Shown here piece by piece: positions 1 to 9,010 of a DNA stretch of 64,000 nt (position 1 is its first letter; the number at the start of each line of letters is the position of its first letter). The stretch is from Flagellimonas eckloniae (GTDB lineage Bacteria > Bacteroidota > Bacteroidia > Flavobacteriales > Flavobacteriaceae), in the NCBI RefSeq assembly GCF_001413955.1, contig NZ_LCTZ01000002.1, positions 1,116,001 to 1,180,000 on the forward strand, given 5' to 3'. The translations under genes and the position numbers were made by a program. The notes below the pieces were generated by a model. The model was not told where the DNA came from. It saw only the letters and a program-made list of their open reading frames with translations, and searched no databases.

Positions 1-638
1 ATATTATAGGTGTAGATTCTGAGCTATCAGCTGAAAACCAACACATTGCAGCACAAGTTGATGGGCACTATTTTGTAGGTGCAAACAATGGAGTTATCTC
101 CTTGATAACTTCAGAAATAGCCCCAGAAAAAGTAATGGAAATCAATATTCCAAATCTAAATACAAGTTCTTTTCCTGTATTGGACGTCTTTGTGCAGGCA
201 GCTTGTCATATTTCCCGTGGTGGAAAACTAGAGGTCATTGGAAAACCTTTTAACGACTTAAAGGAATTGCGGGAATTTGAACCCAGAATTACCAACAATG
301 GTAAAAGCATAGTTGGCAATGTAATTTATATTGATAATTACGGAAATGTAATTACCAACATTCAAAAGAGCCTTTTTGAAGCCTATCGTAGTGGACGAGA
401 TTTTGAAATATCCGCTAGGACAAATACGATGAAGACCATTCATGATAGTTACAATGGAATCATCAATTATAATTTTGATAGATCACAGCGTAAAGGTCCT
501 GGAGATGCATTGGCACTTTTCAATTCCGCAGGTTATGTTGAACTGGCCATATATAAAAGTGATTTAAACACCGTAGGGGGCGCTTCCACGCTATTGGGGC
601 TAAACTATCGAGATACAGTTACCATAAATTTCCTATAA
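1..638 (+). CDS. SAM hydrolase (SAM hydroxide adenosyltransferase family), 5' truncated
   Basis: The reading frame is open from base 3, so the gene begins before the window; about 211 C-terminal residues are present. The visible N-terminal stretch has the family signature GVDSE, then HIAAQVDGHYFVGANNG. Later come YIDNYGNVITN and a C-terminal NSAGYVELA block, all typical of the DUF62/SAM_adeno_trans family. Characterised members hydrolyse S-adenosylmethionine to adenosine and methionine, or halogenate it; the cellular role in Bacteroidota is not clear. About 270-280 residues is normal, so roughly 60 are missing. The stop codon is directly followed by the ATG of the next gene, suggesting an operon that continues through gldF and gldG. 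Confidence 0.88.
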   Translation, partial: IIGVDSELSAENQHIAAQVDGHYFVGANNGVISLITSEIAPEKVMEINIPNLNTSSFPVLDVFVQAACHISRGGKLEVIGKPFNDLKELREFEPRITNNGKSIVGNVIYIDNYGNVITNIQKSLFEAYRSGRDFEISARTNTMKTIHDSYNGIINYNFDRSQRKGPGDALALFNSAGYVELAIYKSDLNTVGGASTLLGLNYRDTVTINFL

Positions 639-941
639 ATGCTTATTAGAATTGTGAAACTCACTTTTAAACCCGAAAATATTCCTAGTTTTAAACATAT
701 TTTTGAAGCATCAAAATCGAGCATATTGGATTTTGAAGGTTGCAATCTTGTAGAGGGGTATCAAGACCTTAAAAATCCATGTGTGTTTTTTACGTATAGC
801 TTTTGGGATAGCGAATCAGATTTGGAAAACTACAGGGCCTCAGATTTTTTCAAGGGTGTTTGGAGCAATACAAAAAAACTGTTTTCAGAAAAACCGGAAG
901 CTTGGAGTGTTTCTAAAATAGAATCATCAAACAATATTTAA
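639..941 (+). CDS. Antibiotic biosynthesis monooxygenase (ABM) domain protein
   Basis: This is a 100-residue single-domain protein. It opens with the ABM-type strand MLIRIVKLTF, followed by the helix region KHIFEASKSSILDFEGC, and has aromatic-rich strands such as VFFTYSFWDSE. The dimeric alpha/beta ferredoxin-like ABM fold is used by YgiN-type quinol oxidases and heme-degrading enzymes. No metal or heme ligand can be assigned from sequence, so the substrate is unknown. Its ATG immediately follows the stop of the SAM hydrolase gene, and its stop overlaps the ATG of gldF by one base, so it is almost certainly cotranscribed with both. Confidence 0.75.
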   Translation: MLIRIVKLTFKPENIPSFKHIFEASKSSILDFEGCNLVEGYQDLKNPCVFFTYSFWDSESDLENYRASDFFKGVWSNTKKLFSEKPEAWSVSKIESSNNI

Positions 942-1669
942 TGTTCGCTATTTTTAAACGGGAAGTTCAATCCTTTTTTACATCACCGATCGGATATCTC
1001 ATTGTTGGGTTATTTTTATTGCTCAACGGCCTATTTTTATGGGTTTTCAAAGGTGATTTCAATATTTTTGATTATGGTTTTGCTGATCTTGGAAATCTGT
1101 TTTTATTGGCCCCATGGATTTTTATTTTTTTAATTCCGGCTATTACCATGAAAAGCTTCTCTGAGGAAAGAAAAGTGGGGACTTTGGAATTATTGCTCAT
1201 AAAACCAATATCTGTTTGGAAACTGGTCTTGGGGAAATTTTGGGGCGCAACCTTATTATGTGTAATTGCTGTTTTGCCAACTATAATTTATGTGTTTGCA
1301 ATTTCCGATTTGGGGATTATACCAGGGAATTATGACTTGGGGGTTGTTTTGGGGTCTTATTTTGGTTTATTGTTTTTAATTGCTCTGTATACATCGATAG
1401 GTTTGTTTTCCTCAACAATCTCTGATAATCAAATTGTATCATTCATCATTGGAATATTGATTTGTTTTTTAATATTTAACGGCTTTGAAGCTGTCTCTTC
1501 CTTATTTTCCGGAGAATCACAACAGATTATCCAAAGCCTCGGAGCAAAATCACATTTTGAAAGCATCGCAAGGGGAATAGTAGATACAAGGGATTTGGTT
1601 TATTTTATTTCCTTGACAATATTCTTCCTATACCTGACATTTTTAAGATTAAAACAACTACCACAATAA
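941..1669 (+). CDS. gldF: Gliding motility ABC transporter permease GldF
   Basis: This 242-residue protein has about six hydrophobic segments and belongs to the ABC-2 permease family. It starts MFAIFKREVQSFFTSPIGY, the conserved GldF beginning, and carries the SFSEERKVGTLELLL motif between its second and third membrane segments, typical of NosY/GldF permeases. With GldA (ATPase, not in this window) and GldG it forms an inner-membrane ABC transporter linked to gliding in Flavobacterium. Some gliding species lack it, so it is accessory to the T9SS motor. The gene overlaps its upstream neighbour by one base and gldG by one base, indicating translational coupling. Confidence 0.93.
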   Translation: MFAIFKREVQSFFTSPIGYLIVGLFLLLNGLFLWVFKGDFNIFDYGFADLGNLFLLAPWIFIFLIPAITMKSFSEERKVGTLELLLIKPISVWKLVLGKFWGATLLCVIAVLPTIIYVFAISDLGIIPGNYDLGVVLGSYFGLLFLIALYTSIGLFSSTISDNQIVSFIIGILICFLIFNGFEAVSSLFSGESQQIIQSLGAKSHFESIARGIVDTRDLVYFISLTIFFLYLTFLRLKQLPQ

Positions 1670-3333
1670 TGGGAAAGTTTTTAATATCAATTGCCAAAGC
1701 ATTAGCAGCTGTAATAATTCTAAATATAATTGGTAATCTTTTATACGCACGATTTGATCTTACTGAAGATAAGCGTTTTACCTTATCCCAACCTGCAATA
1801 GATGCGGCCAAAAAATTTGACTCTCCTGTTATCATAGATGTTCTTTTGGAAGGAAACCTTCCCTCGGAGTTTTCAAAACTCAAAATTGAAACTGTTCAGT
1901 TGTTGGAAGAGTTTTCATCAGAGAACAAGAATATCAAATACAATTTGGTGAATCCGTTGGAAGATGAAAATCAAACACAACAAACCATAGCAGACTTGCA
2001 AGGAATTGGTCTTACTCCAGCAAATGTAACCGTTGAAGAAAATGGAAAAGTTTCACAAGAACTGGTTTTTCCATGGGCCATGGTCAATTACAAAAATCAG
2101 ACTGTCAAAGTCTCATTGCTTAAAAACAAACTGGGGTCTTCCGCAGAAGATCGAATCAACAATTCTGTTCAACAATTGGAATATGTCTTTGCGGATGCCT
2201 TCACAAAGCTGAACATTACAGAAAAGAAAAGGGTTGCGGTTATAAAGGGTAACGGAGAATTGGATGATATTTTTCTTGCAGATTATTTGACAACGATTCG
2301 GGATTACTATAATATCGGGGCAATTACCCTAGATTCAGTTGAGACTAATGCGCAAGCAGTACTGGATCAATTAAAAGGTTTTGACATGGCCCTAATTGCC
2401 AAACCAACCGAAGCCTTTTCCGATGAAGAAAAATATGTGTTAGATCAATTTACAGTGCAGGGCGGAAAATCTATTTGGTTAATAGATCAGGTAGCCATGG
2501 AAGTTGACAGTATTTTTAAAGGTGGTGGAACTTCCTTGGCCCTTCCCAGGGATTTAAACCTAAAGGATTTTTTCTTTTCGTATGGAGTCAGGATTAATTC
2601 TGATCTGGTCAATGATCTGTACTTTACACAAATAGTATTGGCATCTGGCGAAGGGAATGATTCACAGTACAATCCTGTTCCATGGTACTATAATCCAATG
2701 GTATTTTCCAAAAACAACCACCCCATTAACACCAATATTGAAGCAGTCCGCTATCAATTTACAAGTACCTTGGATATTTTAGAAAATGAGTATAAAAAAA
2801 CAGTGCTGTTGCAAAGTTCCCCATTATCAAAAACTGATGGGGTCCCTAGACAAATAGGGTTAAATATTTTGGATTCTCCTCCAGACAAGACATTATACAC
2901 GAATGGAAATCAACCACTAGCGGTATTGGTCGAAGGAAAGTTCAGTTCTATGTTCAAAAATCGGGTGAAACCCATAAAACTGAACAATATAATTGAAGAT
3001 GGGGGTGAAAATAAAATGATACTAATTTCAGATGGCGATGTAATAAAAAATCAGTTGAGCAATGGTAAACCTTTGGAATTGGGCTATGACAAATGGACCA
3101 ATAGTTCCTACGGTAACAAGGAATTTTTGGTAAATTGTATGAATTACCTTTTGGATGATACGGGACTTATAAACATCAGAAATAAAAAAGTATCCATTCT
3201 TGTATTGGATGTAGAGAAAATTGCAGCGGAAAAAACAAAATGGCAACTTATAAACATAGGACTCCCTGTACTTTTAACTCTGGCACTAGGTGTTTTCTTT
3301 AGCTTCTACAGAAAGCGAAAGTTTGGAGCATAA
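1669..3333 (+). CDS. gldG: Gliding motility ABC transporter substrate-binding protein GldG
   Basis: This 554-residue protein has an N-terminal membrane segment (about residues 5-27), a long extracytoplasmic region of the ABC-type auxiliary/DUF4350 type, and a C-terminal membrane anchor (about 525-547) followed by basic FYRKRKFGA. Family features include the DLTEDKRFTLSQ motif just after the first membrane segment and the NCMNYLLDDTGLINIRNK block near the end. It acts with GldF at the cytoplasmic membrane. Its start overlaps the gldF stop, and it is the last gene of the operon. The gldF-gldG-dnaN order is, as far as I recall, common in Flavobacteriaceae. Confidence 0.93.
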   Translation: MGKFLISIAKALAAVIILNIIGNLLYARFDLTEDKRFTLSQPAIDAAKKFDSPVIIDVLLEGNLPSEFSKLKIETVQLLEEFSSENKNIKYNLVNPLEDENQTQQTIADLQGIGLTPANVTVEENGKVSQELVFPWAMVNYKNQTVKVSLLKNKLGSSAEDRINNSVQQLEYVFADAFTKLNITEKKRVAVIKGNGELDDIFLADYLTTIRDYYNIGAITLDSVETNAQAVLDQLKGFDMALIAKPTEAFSDEEKYVLDQFTVQGGKSIWLIDQVAMEVDSIFKGGGTSLALPRDLNLKDFFFSYGVRINSDLVNDLYFTQIVLASGEGNDSQYNPVPWYYNPMVFSKNNHPINTNIEAVRYQFTSTLDILENEYKKTVLLQSSPLSKTDGVPRQIGLNILDSPPDKTLYTNGNQPLAVLVEGKFSSMFKNRVKPIKLNNIIEDGGENKMILISDGDVIKNQLSNGKPLELGYDKWTNSSYGNKEFLVNCMNYLLDDTGLINIRNKKVSILVLDVEKIAAEKTKWQLINIGLPVLLTLALGVFFSFYRKRKFGA

Positions 3334-3345
3334 GTGTTGATAAAT

Positions 3346-3380
3346 TTGTTTCATTACTAGCGGGTTTTAAGATATATTTG
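3346..3380 (+). promoter_or_regulatory. Possible dnaN promoter (TTG / TAnnTTTG)
   Basis: A TATATTTG box (3373-3380) matches the Bacteroidota -7 consensus TAnnTTTG. A TTG triplet at 3346-3348 could be the -33 element, though the 24-base spacer is slightly longer than usual. It lies between gldG and dnaN, about 60 bases before the dnaN start. Confidence 0.4.
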
Positions 3381-3441
3381 TTTTTATCGATTTTATTAAC
3401 CCATTCTTTGAATGGGCAACAATTCTAAAAGAATTTCTTTG

Positions 3442-4560
3442 ATGAAGTTTATTGTATCCAGTACATATTTATTAAAACAATTACAAGTCTTGGGAGGTGT
3501 TATAAACAATAGCAACACGCTACCAATTCTGGATAATTTTCTATTTGATCTTAAACAAAATAAACTAACGGTCTCTGCTTCTGACTTGGAAACAACCATG
3601 AGTTCCGTTTTAGAGGTTGATTCAGATGCTGAAGGTACAATTGCAGTGCCAGCTAGGTTATTATTGGAAACTTTAAAGACTTTTCCCGAGCAACCTTTGA
3701 CATTTGTTGTTGAGGACAATAATACTGTGGAAATCAGTTCCAACCATGGTAAATATGCCTTGGCCTATGCTGATGGTGCAGAATTTCCAAAGGCAGTGGA
3801 AGTATCAAATCCAAGCTCCACTACCCTACTTGGTGATATTTTGGCTACCGCAATCAACAAAACTATTTTTGCTGCTGGAAATGACGATTTACGCCCGGTG
3901 ATGAGCGGTGTTTTCTTTCAGTTTTCAACCGAAAGCTTGACTTTTGTTGCAACTGATGCCCATAAACTGGTTAAGTACCAACGAAATGATGTTACCGCTT
4001 CAGAAGTGGCAGAATTCATTATGCCAAAAAAACCTTTGACATTGTTGAAAGGCATTCTATCTGGTTCTGAATCAGAAGTGACCATTGAATATAATGACAG
4101 TAATGCAAAATTTATTTTTGACCAGTCAGAATTGATTTGTAGGTTGATTGACGGAAAATATCCCAATTACGAAGCTGTTATTCCAAAAGAGAATCCAAAT
4201 AGATTGTCCATTCCTAGAAACCAATTTTTAAGCTCTGTTCGTAGGGTTTCCATTTTTTCAAACAAGACAACCCATCAAATTAGATTGAAGATTGCTGGTG
4301 CCGAATTGAATATCTCTGCAGAAGATGTAGACTATAGCAATAAAGCCGAAGAAAGACTTTCATGTTCTTACCAAGGTGATGATATGCAGATAGGCTTTAA
4401 CTCTAGGTTTTTGGTAGAAATGCTCAATAATTTAACTGCAGATGAAGTTTCGCTTGAGATGAGCTTACCAAATAGAGCAGGAATATTAACTCCTGTTGAT
4501 GGACTGGACGAGGGCGAGCATGTTACCATGCTTGTAATGCCCGTTATGCTGAACAACTAA
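3442..4560 (+). CDS. dnaN: DNA polymerase III subunit beta (sliding clamp)
   Basis: This is the 372-residue processivity clamp that encircles DNA and tethers the polymerase. I place the start at the ATG that gives MKFIVSSTYLLKQLQ, the conserved DnaN N-terminus. An upstream in-frame ATG at 3412 would add ten unrelated residues. The three clamp domains are recognisable: domain 1 with NNSNTLPILDNFLF, domain 2 with DDLRPVMSGVFFQF, and domain 3 ending in the conserved VMPVMLNN tail that forms the partner-binding pocket. The gene stands alone, with its own promoter candidate and a strong terminator 20 bases after the stop. It is not next to dnaA here. Confidence 0.98.
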   Translation: MKFIVSSTYLLKQLQVLGGVINNSNTLPILDNFLFDLKQNKLTVSASDLETTMSSVLEVDSDAEGTIAVPARLLLETLKTFPEQPLTFVVEDNNTVEISSNHGKYALAYADGAEFPKAVEVSNPSSTTLLGDILATAINKTIFAAGNDDLRPVMSGVFFQFSTESLTFVATDAHKLVKYQRNDVTASEVAEFIMPKKPLTLLKGILSGSESEVTIEYNDSNAKFIFDQSELICRLIDGKYPNYEAVIPKENPNRLSIPRNQFLSSVRRVSIFSNKTTHQIRLKIAGAELNISAEDVDYSNKAEERLSCSYQGDDMQIGFNSRFLVEMLNNLTADEVSLEMSLPNRAGILTPVDGLDEGEHVTMLVMPVMLNN

Positions 4561-4580
4561 CTTCCCAACCTAAATACTTG

Positions 4581-4614
4581 AAAGGCCGAGATAATTGTCT
4601 CGGCCTTTTGCTTT
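4581..4614 (+). terminator. Rho-independent terminator after dnaN
   Basis: A perfect 11-bp stem AAAGGCCGAGA (4581-4591) pairs with TCTCGGCCTTT (4598-4608) around a 6-base loop and is followed by a T-rich tail. It lies between the convergent dnaN and DUF4870 genes. Confidence 0.9.
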
Positions 4615-4974
4615 TTAAACAAAGGGTATGGTCAAAAAATTAGATGGGGATTCCCCATTTGCAGCCTTCACTGCATTTACAATAGGAAGGACAAAACCTA
4701 AAATGGCAACTCCAATTAAACCCAATATCCCTAGCCCCAACAGTAAAATTGTGGGAATACTTATTAGTATGTACAACAATAAACTTAGCTGTAAGTTTAT
4801 TATCGCTTTTCCGTGTTCGTCCATGCCTTCTACCGTTCTTCTGGATGTCAGCCAGATGATAAGAGGCACAATAAAACCGCCAAAACCGGTTACATAATGT
4901 AATAATTGTGATAAATGTGTAACGGATAAAAGTGTATTATCCTTTCTGATTACTTTTTGATTTATGATTTCCAT
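4615..4974 (-). CDS. DUF4870 domain-containing membrane protein
   Basis: This 119-residue protein starts at an ATG at 4974. After a polar N-terminus, the sequence HLSQLLHYVTGFGGFIVPL, then DEHGKAIINLQLS, and a glycine-rich final membrane segment (LLLGLGILGLIGVAILGF) match the DUF4870/Tic20-like family, with three or four membrane helices. The function is unknown. The gene is monocistronic and convergent with dnaN, with the two stops separated only by the shared terminator. Its upstream region is shared divergently with mnmE. Confidence 0.85.
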   Translation of the reverse strand: MEIINQKVIRKDNTLLSVTHLSQLLHYVTGFGGFIVPLIIWLTSRRTVEGMDEHGKAIINLQLSLLLYILISIPTILLLGLGILGLIGVAILGFVLPIVNAVKAANGESPSNFLTIPFV

Positions 4975-5049
4975 TTTTTGATTGATTAAAGATATTATAC
5001 TATATCTGTATACATTTTAGAAGTAATGTTACAACATCAGCGGAATTTG

Positions 5050-5057
5050 TACTTTTG
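5050..5057 (+). promoter_or_regulatory. mnmE -7 box TACTTTTG with very short leader
   Basis: TACTTTTG fits TAnnTTTG exactly and ends only five bases before the mnmE ATG. No clear -33 TTG at 17-23 bases was found. If it is used, the transcript is nearly leaderless. The same arrangement occurs at bshA (61492-61499). Confidence 0.45.
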
Positions 5058-5062
5058 CCCCC

Positions 5063-6433
5063 ATGTCGCACACAGATACAATAGTAGCATTGGCAACACC
5101 TTCAGGCACAGGAGCAATAGCTGTGATTCGAGTTTCCGGTCCTAAAGCAATAGACATTTCAGACACCTTATTTGAATCCATTAGAGGAAAAAAATTAAAG
5201 AATCAAAAGAGTCATACTATTCATCTAGGGCATATAGTTGAAAGCAAAAAGGTAATGGACAAAGCCTTGGTTTCAATCTTTAAAGGACCAAATTCATATA
5301 CCGGGGAGGATATTGTCGAAGTCTCGTGTCATGGCTCCACATACATTCAACAACAGATTATTCAACTTTTTTTACGGAATGGTTGTCGAATGGCATCAGC
5401 AGGTGAATTTACCTTACGGGCATTCTTGAACGGAAAAATGGATCTAAGCCAAGCTGAAGCCGTTGCCGATTTAATTTCAAGTGATAGTGAAGCTGCACAT
5501 GAAATTGCGATACAACAAATGAGAGGTGGTTTTAGTGATCAAATCCAGAAATTACGAGAGGAATTATTGAATTTTGCATCGCTCATAGAATTAGAGCTCG
5601 ATTTCTCCCAAGAAGATGTTGAGTTTGCAGATAGAACCCAATTCAACGAATTATTGAACCGCATCAGTGAAGTCCTTAAAAAGCTCATAGATTCCTTTGC
5701 CTTGGGCAATGTGATAAAAAATGGTATTCCAGTGGCCATTGTTGGAGAACCCAATGTTGGGAAATCAACACTTTTAAATGCCTTGTTAAACGAAGAAAGG
5801 GCTATTGTAAGTGATATTGCAGGAACAACTCGCGATACAGTTGAAGATCAAATAAGCATAAACGGAATTAATTTCAGGTTTATTGATACAGCCGGGATTC
5901 GGGAAACAAAAGATGTTGTCGAAAAAATTGGCATTGAGCGAACCTTTGACAAAATTGAAAAAGCACGATTAGTTGTTTTTCTTTTTGATGCCTTGGATTT
6001 TGATAAAGCGGAGCTAGTCAAAATTAAACAGCGTTATCCTAACAAAGAATTGTTGCCCATCTGCAACAAAATGGATATGTTGAACGACTCTGAAATAGCC
6101 CAAATCAAAAATGAAATTCCAGAAACTATTTTTCTCTCTGCAAAACACAAAACTGGCATCCCAGATTTGGAGAGAAAACTACTTTCATTGGTAGATTCTG
6201 GAGCTTTGAGCGGTGATGAAACCATAATTACAAATAGTCGACATTATGATGCCTTGCGCAAAGCATTGGAAGAAATACAAAAAGTAAAAGAAGGTATGCA
6301 AATGGAATTATCCGGCGACCTCATGGCCATAGATATTAGACAAGCCTTGCATCATTTAGGGGAAATTACTGGAAGTGTATCTACGGATGATCTGTTGGGC
6401 AATATTTTTTCAAATTTCTGTATCGGGAAATAG
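5063..6433 (+). CDS. mnmE: tRNA uridine-5-carboxymethylaminomethyl modification GTPase MnmE
   Basis: This 456-residue protein works with MnmG to modify U34 of certain tRNAs. The N-terminal folate-binding domain begins DTIVALATPSGTGAIAVIRVSG. A helical domain surrounds an inserted G domain (about residues 220-375) with P-loop GEPNVGKST, the switch region GTTRDT, DTAGIRE and NKMD. The protein ends in the catalytic C-terminal motif CIGK. Length and all motifs are normal. The start codon is supported by conservation of the first residues and by the promoter box just upstream. It appears to be a single-gene unit, followed by 139 bases with no clear terminator. Confidence 0.98.
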   Translation: MSHTDTIVALATPSGTGAIAVIRVSGPKAIDISDTLFESIRGKKLKNQKSHTIHLGHIVESKKVMDKALVSIFKGPNSYTGEDIVEVSCHGSTYIQQQIIQLFLRNGCRMASAGEFTLRAFLNGKMDLSQAEAVADLISSDSEAAHEIAIQQMRGGFSDQIQKLREELLNFASLIELELDFSQEDVEFADRTQFNELLNRISEVLKKLIDSFALGNVIKNGIPVAIVGEPNVGKSTLLNALLNEERAIVSDIAGTTRDTVEDQISINGINFRFIDTAGIRETKDVVEKIGIERTFDKIEKARLVVFLFDALDFDKAELVKIKQRYPNKELLPICNKMDMLNDSEIAQIKNEIPETIFLSAKHKTGIPDLERKLLSLVDSGALSGDETIITNSRHYDALRKALEEIQKVKEGMQMELSGDLMAIDIRQALHHLGEITGSVSTDDLLGNIFSNFCIGK

Positions 6434-6522
6434 CTTTTTCATTGACCTCATCTAATTAAAACTTTTGAAAGAGATTTTCGATGTCTTATTTACAAATAAA
6501 GGTAGTTAAAGTGCTATTAATC

Positions 6523-6555
6523 TTGTCAAATAAAACGCTTGGAAAACTATCTTTA
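6523..6555 (+). promoter_or_regulatory. Possible promoter of the first PAP2 gene
   Basis: TTG (6523-6525), a 22-base spacer and TATCTTTA (6548-6555) match the flavobacterial consensus with one mismatch in the last base of the -7 box. Confidence 0.35.
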
Positions 6556-6572
6556 CAGGTCAAAAGTAGTTG

Positions 6573-7439
6573 ATGACCTCATACAAAGTTCGTTTTTCAA
6601 AAAAAGTAGTGCCCTTAATTTTCTTTATCTTTTTTTGTGTTATTGAATCCTTTGGTCAATATGATAGAAATATTGATTCCTCACAAACAACGTGGCAGCT
6701 GTTTAAATATGATATAGGGAATGTCTTTGGAAGTATTGGACATTCCTACACCAGACCTTTCCATTGGAAAGGCAAACAATGGGGAACATTTGGAGCTGTT
6801 ACCGCTGGTACTGGTTTGCTCTACCTTTTTGACGAGCAGATATCTGAGTTTTCAATAAACCAAAAACAAGGAGTTCCCCCTTTTATCCGTAATTACGGTA
6901 CAAGGATTGGAAAACCTCAGTATAATTATATGCTTACCGGCGGCGTATATTTATCTGGTTTATTAGTAAAAAATGAAAAATTGAGACGTACCGGTGTCTT
7001 ATTATTGGCTTCGGCTTCCTCAGCAGGATTTTTGCAGCAAGTTACAAAGTCTTTAATTGGACGGGCACGTCCAGTTAGTGATAAAGGCAAAGATACCTTC
7101 GACCCATTCAACTCAGATAGGAATTTTCATTCTTTCCCTTCTGGACACGCCATTCTTGCATTTACCAATGCCTATGCTATAGGAAAGCAATTTAAGAATC
7201 CTTGGGTAAAAACAGGGATTTATATTGTGGGGCTTGTTCCCGGAATATCCAGATTGTGGGAAGGACAGCACTGGTTTACCGATGTTGCCCTTGGCGTAGC
7301 AATAAGTATTTTCATTGTAGAATCCATAGATAAGTACCTTGATAGAAAATATGACCAAAAATATAATAGTCAAGATAAAAGGGTAAGTTGGAATATACAC
7401 TTTGGACCAGGCCAAGTAGGCTTTTCTGCTCGCTTTTAA
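6573..7439 (+). CDS. PAP2-family phosphatase, secreted
   Basis: This protein has about 288 residues; I use the ATG at 6573 rather than the TTG codon just before it. A signal peptide (about residues 1-27, ending ESFGQ) is followed by a soluble part. The three phosphatidic-acid phosphatase motifs follow: KSLIGRARP, FPSGHAILAF and SRLWEGQHWFTDV. These carry the Lys/Arg, Ser-Gly-His and Arg/His-Asp catalytic residues of the haloperoxidase-like phosphatases. Substrates in this family range from phosphatidic acid to undecaprenyl pyrophosphate and lipid A phosphates. The next gene but one encodes a capsule phosphatase, so a role in lipid-carrier recycling is possible but unproven. Confidence 0.88.
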   Translation: MTSYKVRFSKKVVPLIFFIFFCVIESFGQYDRNIDSSQTTWQLFKYDIGNVFGSIGHSYTRPFHWKGKQWGTFGAVTAGTGLLYLFDEQISEFSINQKQGVPPFIRNYGTRIGKPQYNYMLTGGVYLSGLLVKNEKLRRTGVLLLASASSAGFLQQVTKSLIGRARPVSDKGKDTFDPFNSDRNFHSFPSGHAILAFTNAYAIGKQFKNPWVKTGIYIVGLVPGISRLWEGQHWFTDVALGVAISIFIVESIDKYLDRKYDQKYNSQDKRVSWNIHFGPGQVGFSARF

Positions 7440-7505
7440 TTATATTCATTTTCAAAAGTTTACATAGTATTTGGCCATTGCCAAGGTCACAAGTACTTAT
7501 AAAAG

Positions 7506-8075
7506 ATGCTAGAAGAACTGATAAAAATCGATAAAGAACTCTTTCTCTACTTAAATGGGCTGGGAACACCTTTATGGGATGGCTTTTGGATGTATCTATC
7601 GCGTACACTAAGTTTCATTACTATCCCTATCTATCTTGGTGTACTTTTTTACACCTATCGAATTTTTGGTCTAAAAAAGACTTTGCTTGTGCTGCTGCTG
7701 ATATCTCTTTTGATTACCTGTACTGAACAGCTTTCTACTCTTTTTAAACATGAAATTGCCAGATTACGACCTTGCTATGATGATGAAATTAAAAATACAA
7801 TAAGACTGGTAAAGGAATATTGTGGAGGTAAGTTCTGCTATTTTTCTGCTCATGCGGCAAACTCATCGGCATTTGCTATTTTCTTTGGTATTCTTTTTAT
7901 AAAAAGGAATAGACTTTTGTTTTTTTTGTTAGTGGCATGGGTATTGCTGGTAAGCTACAGCCGTATCTATATTGGCGTTCATTTTCCACTAGATGTATTA
8001 ACAGGAATCGTTTTTGGTGTTTTTTTTGGATGGTTTTTTGCAGCTATGTTTTTTGCACTCAAGATTCGCATATGA
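7506..8075 (+). CDS. PAP2-family integral membrane phosphatase
   Basis: This 189-residue protein has five or six membrane segments, about the size of bacterial undecaprenyl-pyrophosphate phosphatases of the PgpB/BcrC type. The catalytic motifs are KHEIARLRP, YFSAHAANS (the usual PSGH replaced by SAH) and SRIYIGVHFPLDV. The Lys-Arg, His, and Arg-His-Asp catalytic residues are all present. The flavobacterial homologues I recall also carry the SAHA variant. It follows another PAP2 gene and precedes the CpsB-type phosphatase. It is a reasonable candidate for recycling the undecaprenyl carrier used by the polysaccharide cluster downstream. Confidence 0.87.
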   Translation: MLEELIKIDKELFLYLNGLGTPLWDGFWMYLSRTLSFITIPIYLGVLFYTYRIFGLKKTLLVLLLISLLITCTEQLSTLFKHEIARLRPCYDDEIKNTIRLVKEYCGGKFCYFSAHAANSSAFAIFFGILFIKRNRLLFFLLVAWVLLVSYSRIYIGVHFPLDVLTGIVFGVFFGWFFAAMFFALKIRI

Positions 8076-8209
8076 CTGTTTTTTAGTGTTATATAGATTA
8101 CTCTCTGAATACATCATCATTTAGTTTGAAGTATTTAAAATTTAGTGTAAGAAAAATAATGCTTATAAAAATTCTTATAGCATATCTTTGTCTCTATCAA
8201 ATAAGAAGT

Positions 8210-8950
8210 ATGTTCAGTTTTTTTCAAAAAAAAATCTTCTTGATTGATCATCTTTATGGATTGGTTGATATGCATAACCATATTCTACCAGGTATCGATG
8301 ATGGGGCAAAAACTGTTGAAGATTCTATCAATCTTATAAAAGGGTTTTCAGAATTTGGAGTGACCAATTTTGTGTGTACACCACATATTATGCACAATTA
8401 CTACCCAAATACCCCGGAAACAATTCAAAATTCATTTAATCTCCTAGAAAAAGAGCTTCAACAGCAGGGCATTGATAATGTTTCCATCAGGGCGGCTGCC
8501 GAGCATATGATAGACGATAATTTTGAGGAAATTTTGGAGACCAATAATATAATGCCAATAAAAGGGAAGTATGTGTTGGTGGAAACACCCTTTTTAGCTC
8601 CACCTCTAAATTTGGAAAGATGTTTGGAAAAAGTTAAATCAAAAGGTTTTTTCCCAATTCTTGCCCATCCAGAACGATATCTCTTTTTGCATAATAAATT
8701 AGAAAAGTACTTCCACTACAAAAACCAAAATACCAAGCTTCAAATGAACCTCATGTCATTATGCGAATTCTATGGAAGCAAAATAGCTGATGTCTCTTTT
8801 AAACTCTTAAGGAAAGGGACCATAGACTACATTGCTTCCGATATCCATAACTCTAAACAACTGGTATCATTAAAGGAGTTTAAGGTTTCAAGAAAGAATT
8901 TGGATTATCTCATGCCCATTGTTGAAAGAACAATAGATACATTCTACTGA
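8210..8950 (+). CDS. CpsB/CapC-family tyrosine-protein phosphatase (PHP fold)
   Basis: This protein of about 246 residues is a manganese-dependent phosphotyrosine phosphatase of the PHP superfamily. The metal-binding signature DMHNHILPGIDDGAKT lies near the start, with further ligands in CTPHIMHNYYP, AAEHM, LAHPERY and SDIHNS. I prefer the ATG giving MFSFFQKKIFLIDHLYG, because family members start this way. Upstream in-frame codons (ATG 8159, TTG 8126) would add a hydrophobic stretch that is not expected. Such enzymes dephosphorylate the tyrosine tail of Wzc-type kinases and so control polymerisation. The matching kinase gene lies 18 kb away on the other strand, beyond the two giant genes. 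Confidence 0.9.
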   Translation: MFSFFQKKIFLIDHLYGLVDMHNHILPGIDDGAKTVEDSINLIKGFSEFGVTNFVCTPHIMHNYYPNTPETIQNSFNLLEKELQQQGIDNVSIRAAAEHMIDDNFEEILETNNIMPIKGKYVLVETPFLAPPLNLERCLEKVKSKGFFPILAHPERYLFLHNKLEKYFHYKNQNTKLQMNLMSLCEFYGSKIADVSFKLLRKGTIDYIASDIHNSKQLVSLKEFKVSRKNLDYLMPIVERTIDTFY

Positions 8951-9010
8951 TATTCTTATTCTTTTAGGTAGCCAAAAAACCATATTACATCGAACTATTT
9001 AGGCATAAAG

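Noticed and set aside
8126..8209. Longer CpsB-type protein from TTG 8126 or ATG 8159
   Set aside because: The extension is hydrophobic and not expected in this cytoplasmic family; MFSFFQKK is the usual start.
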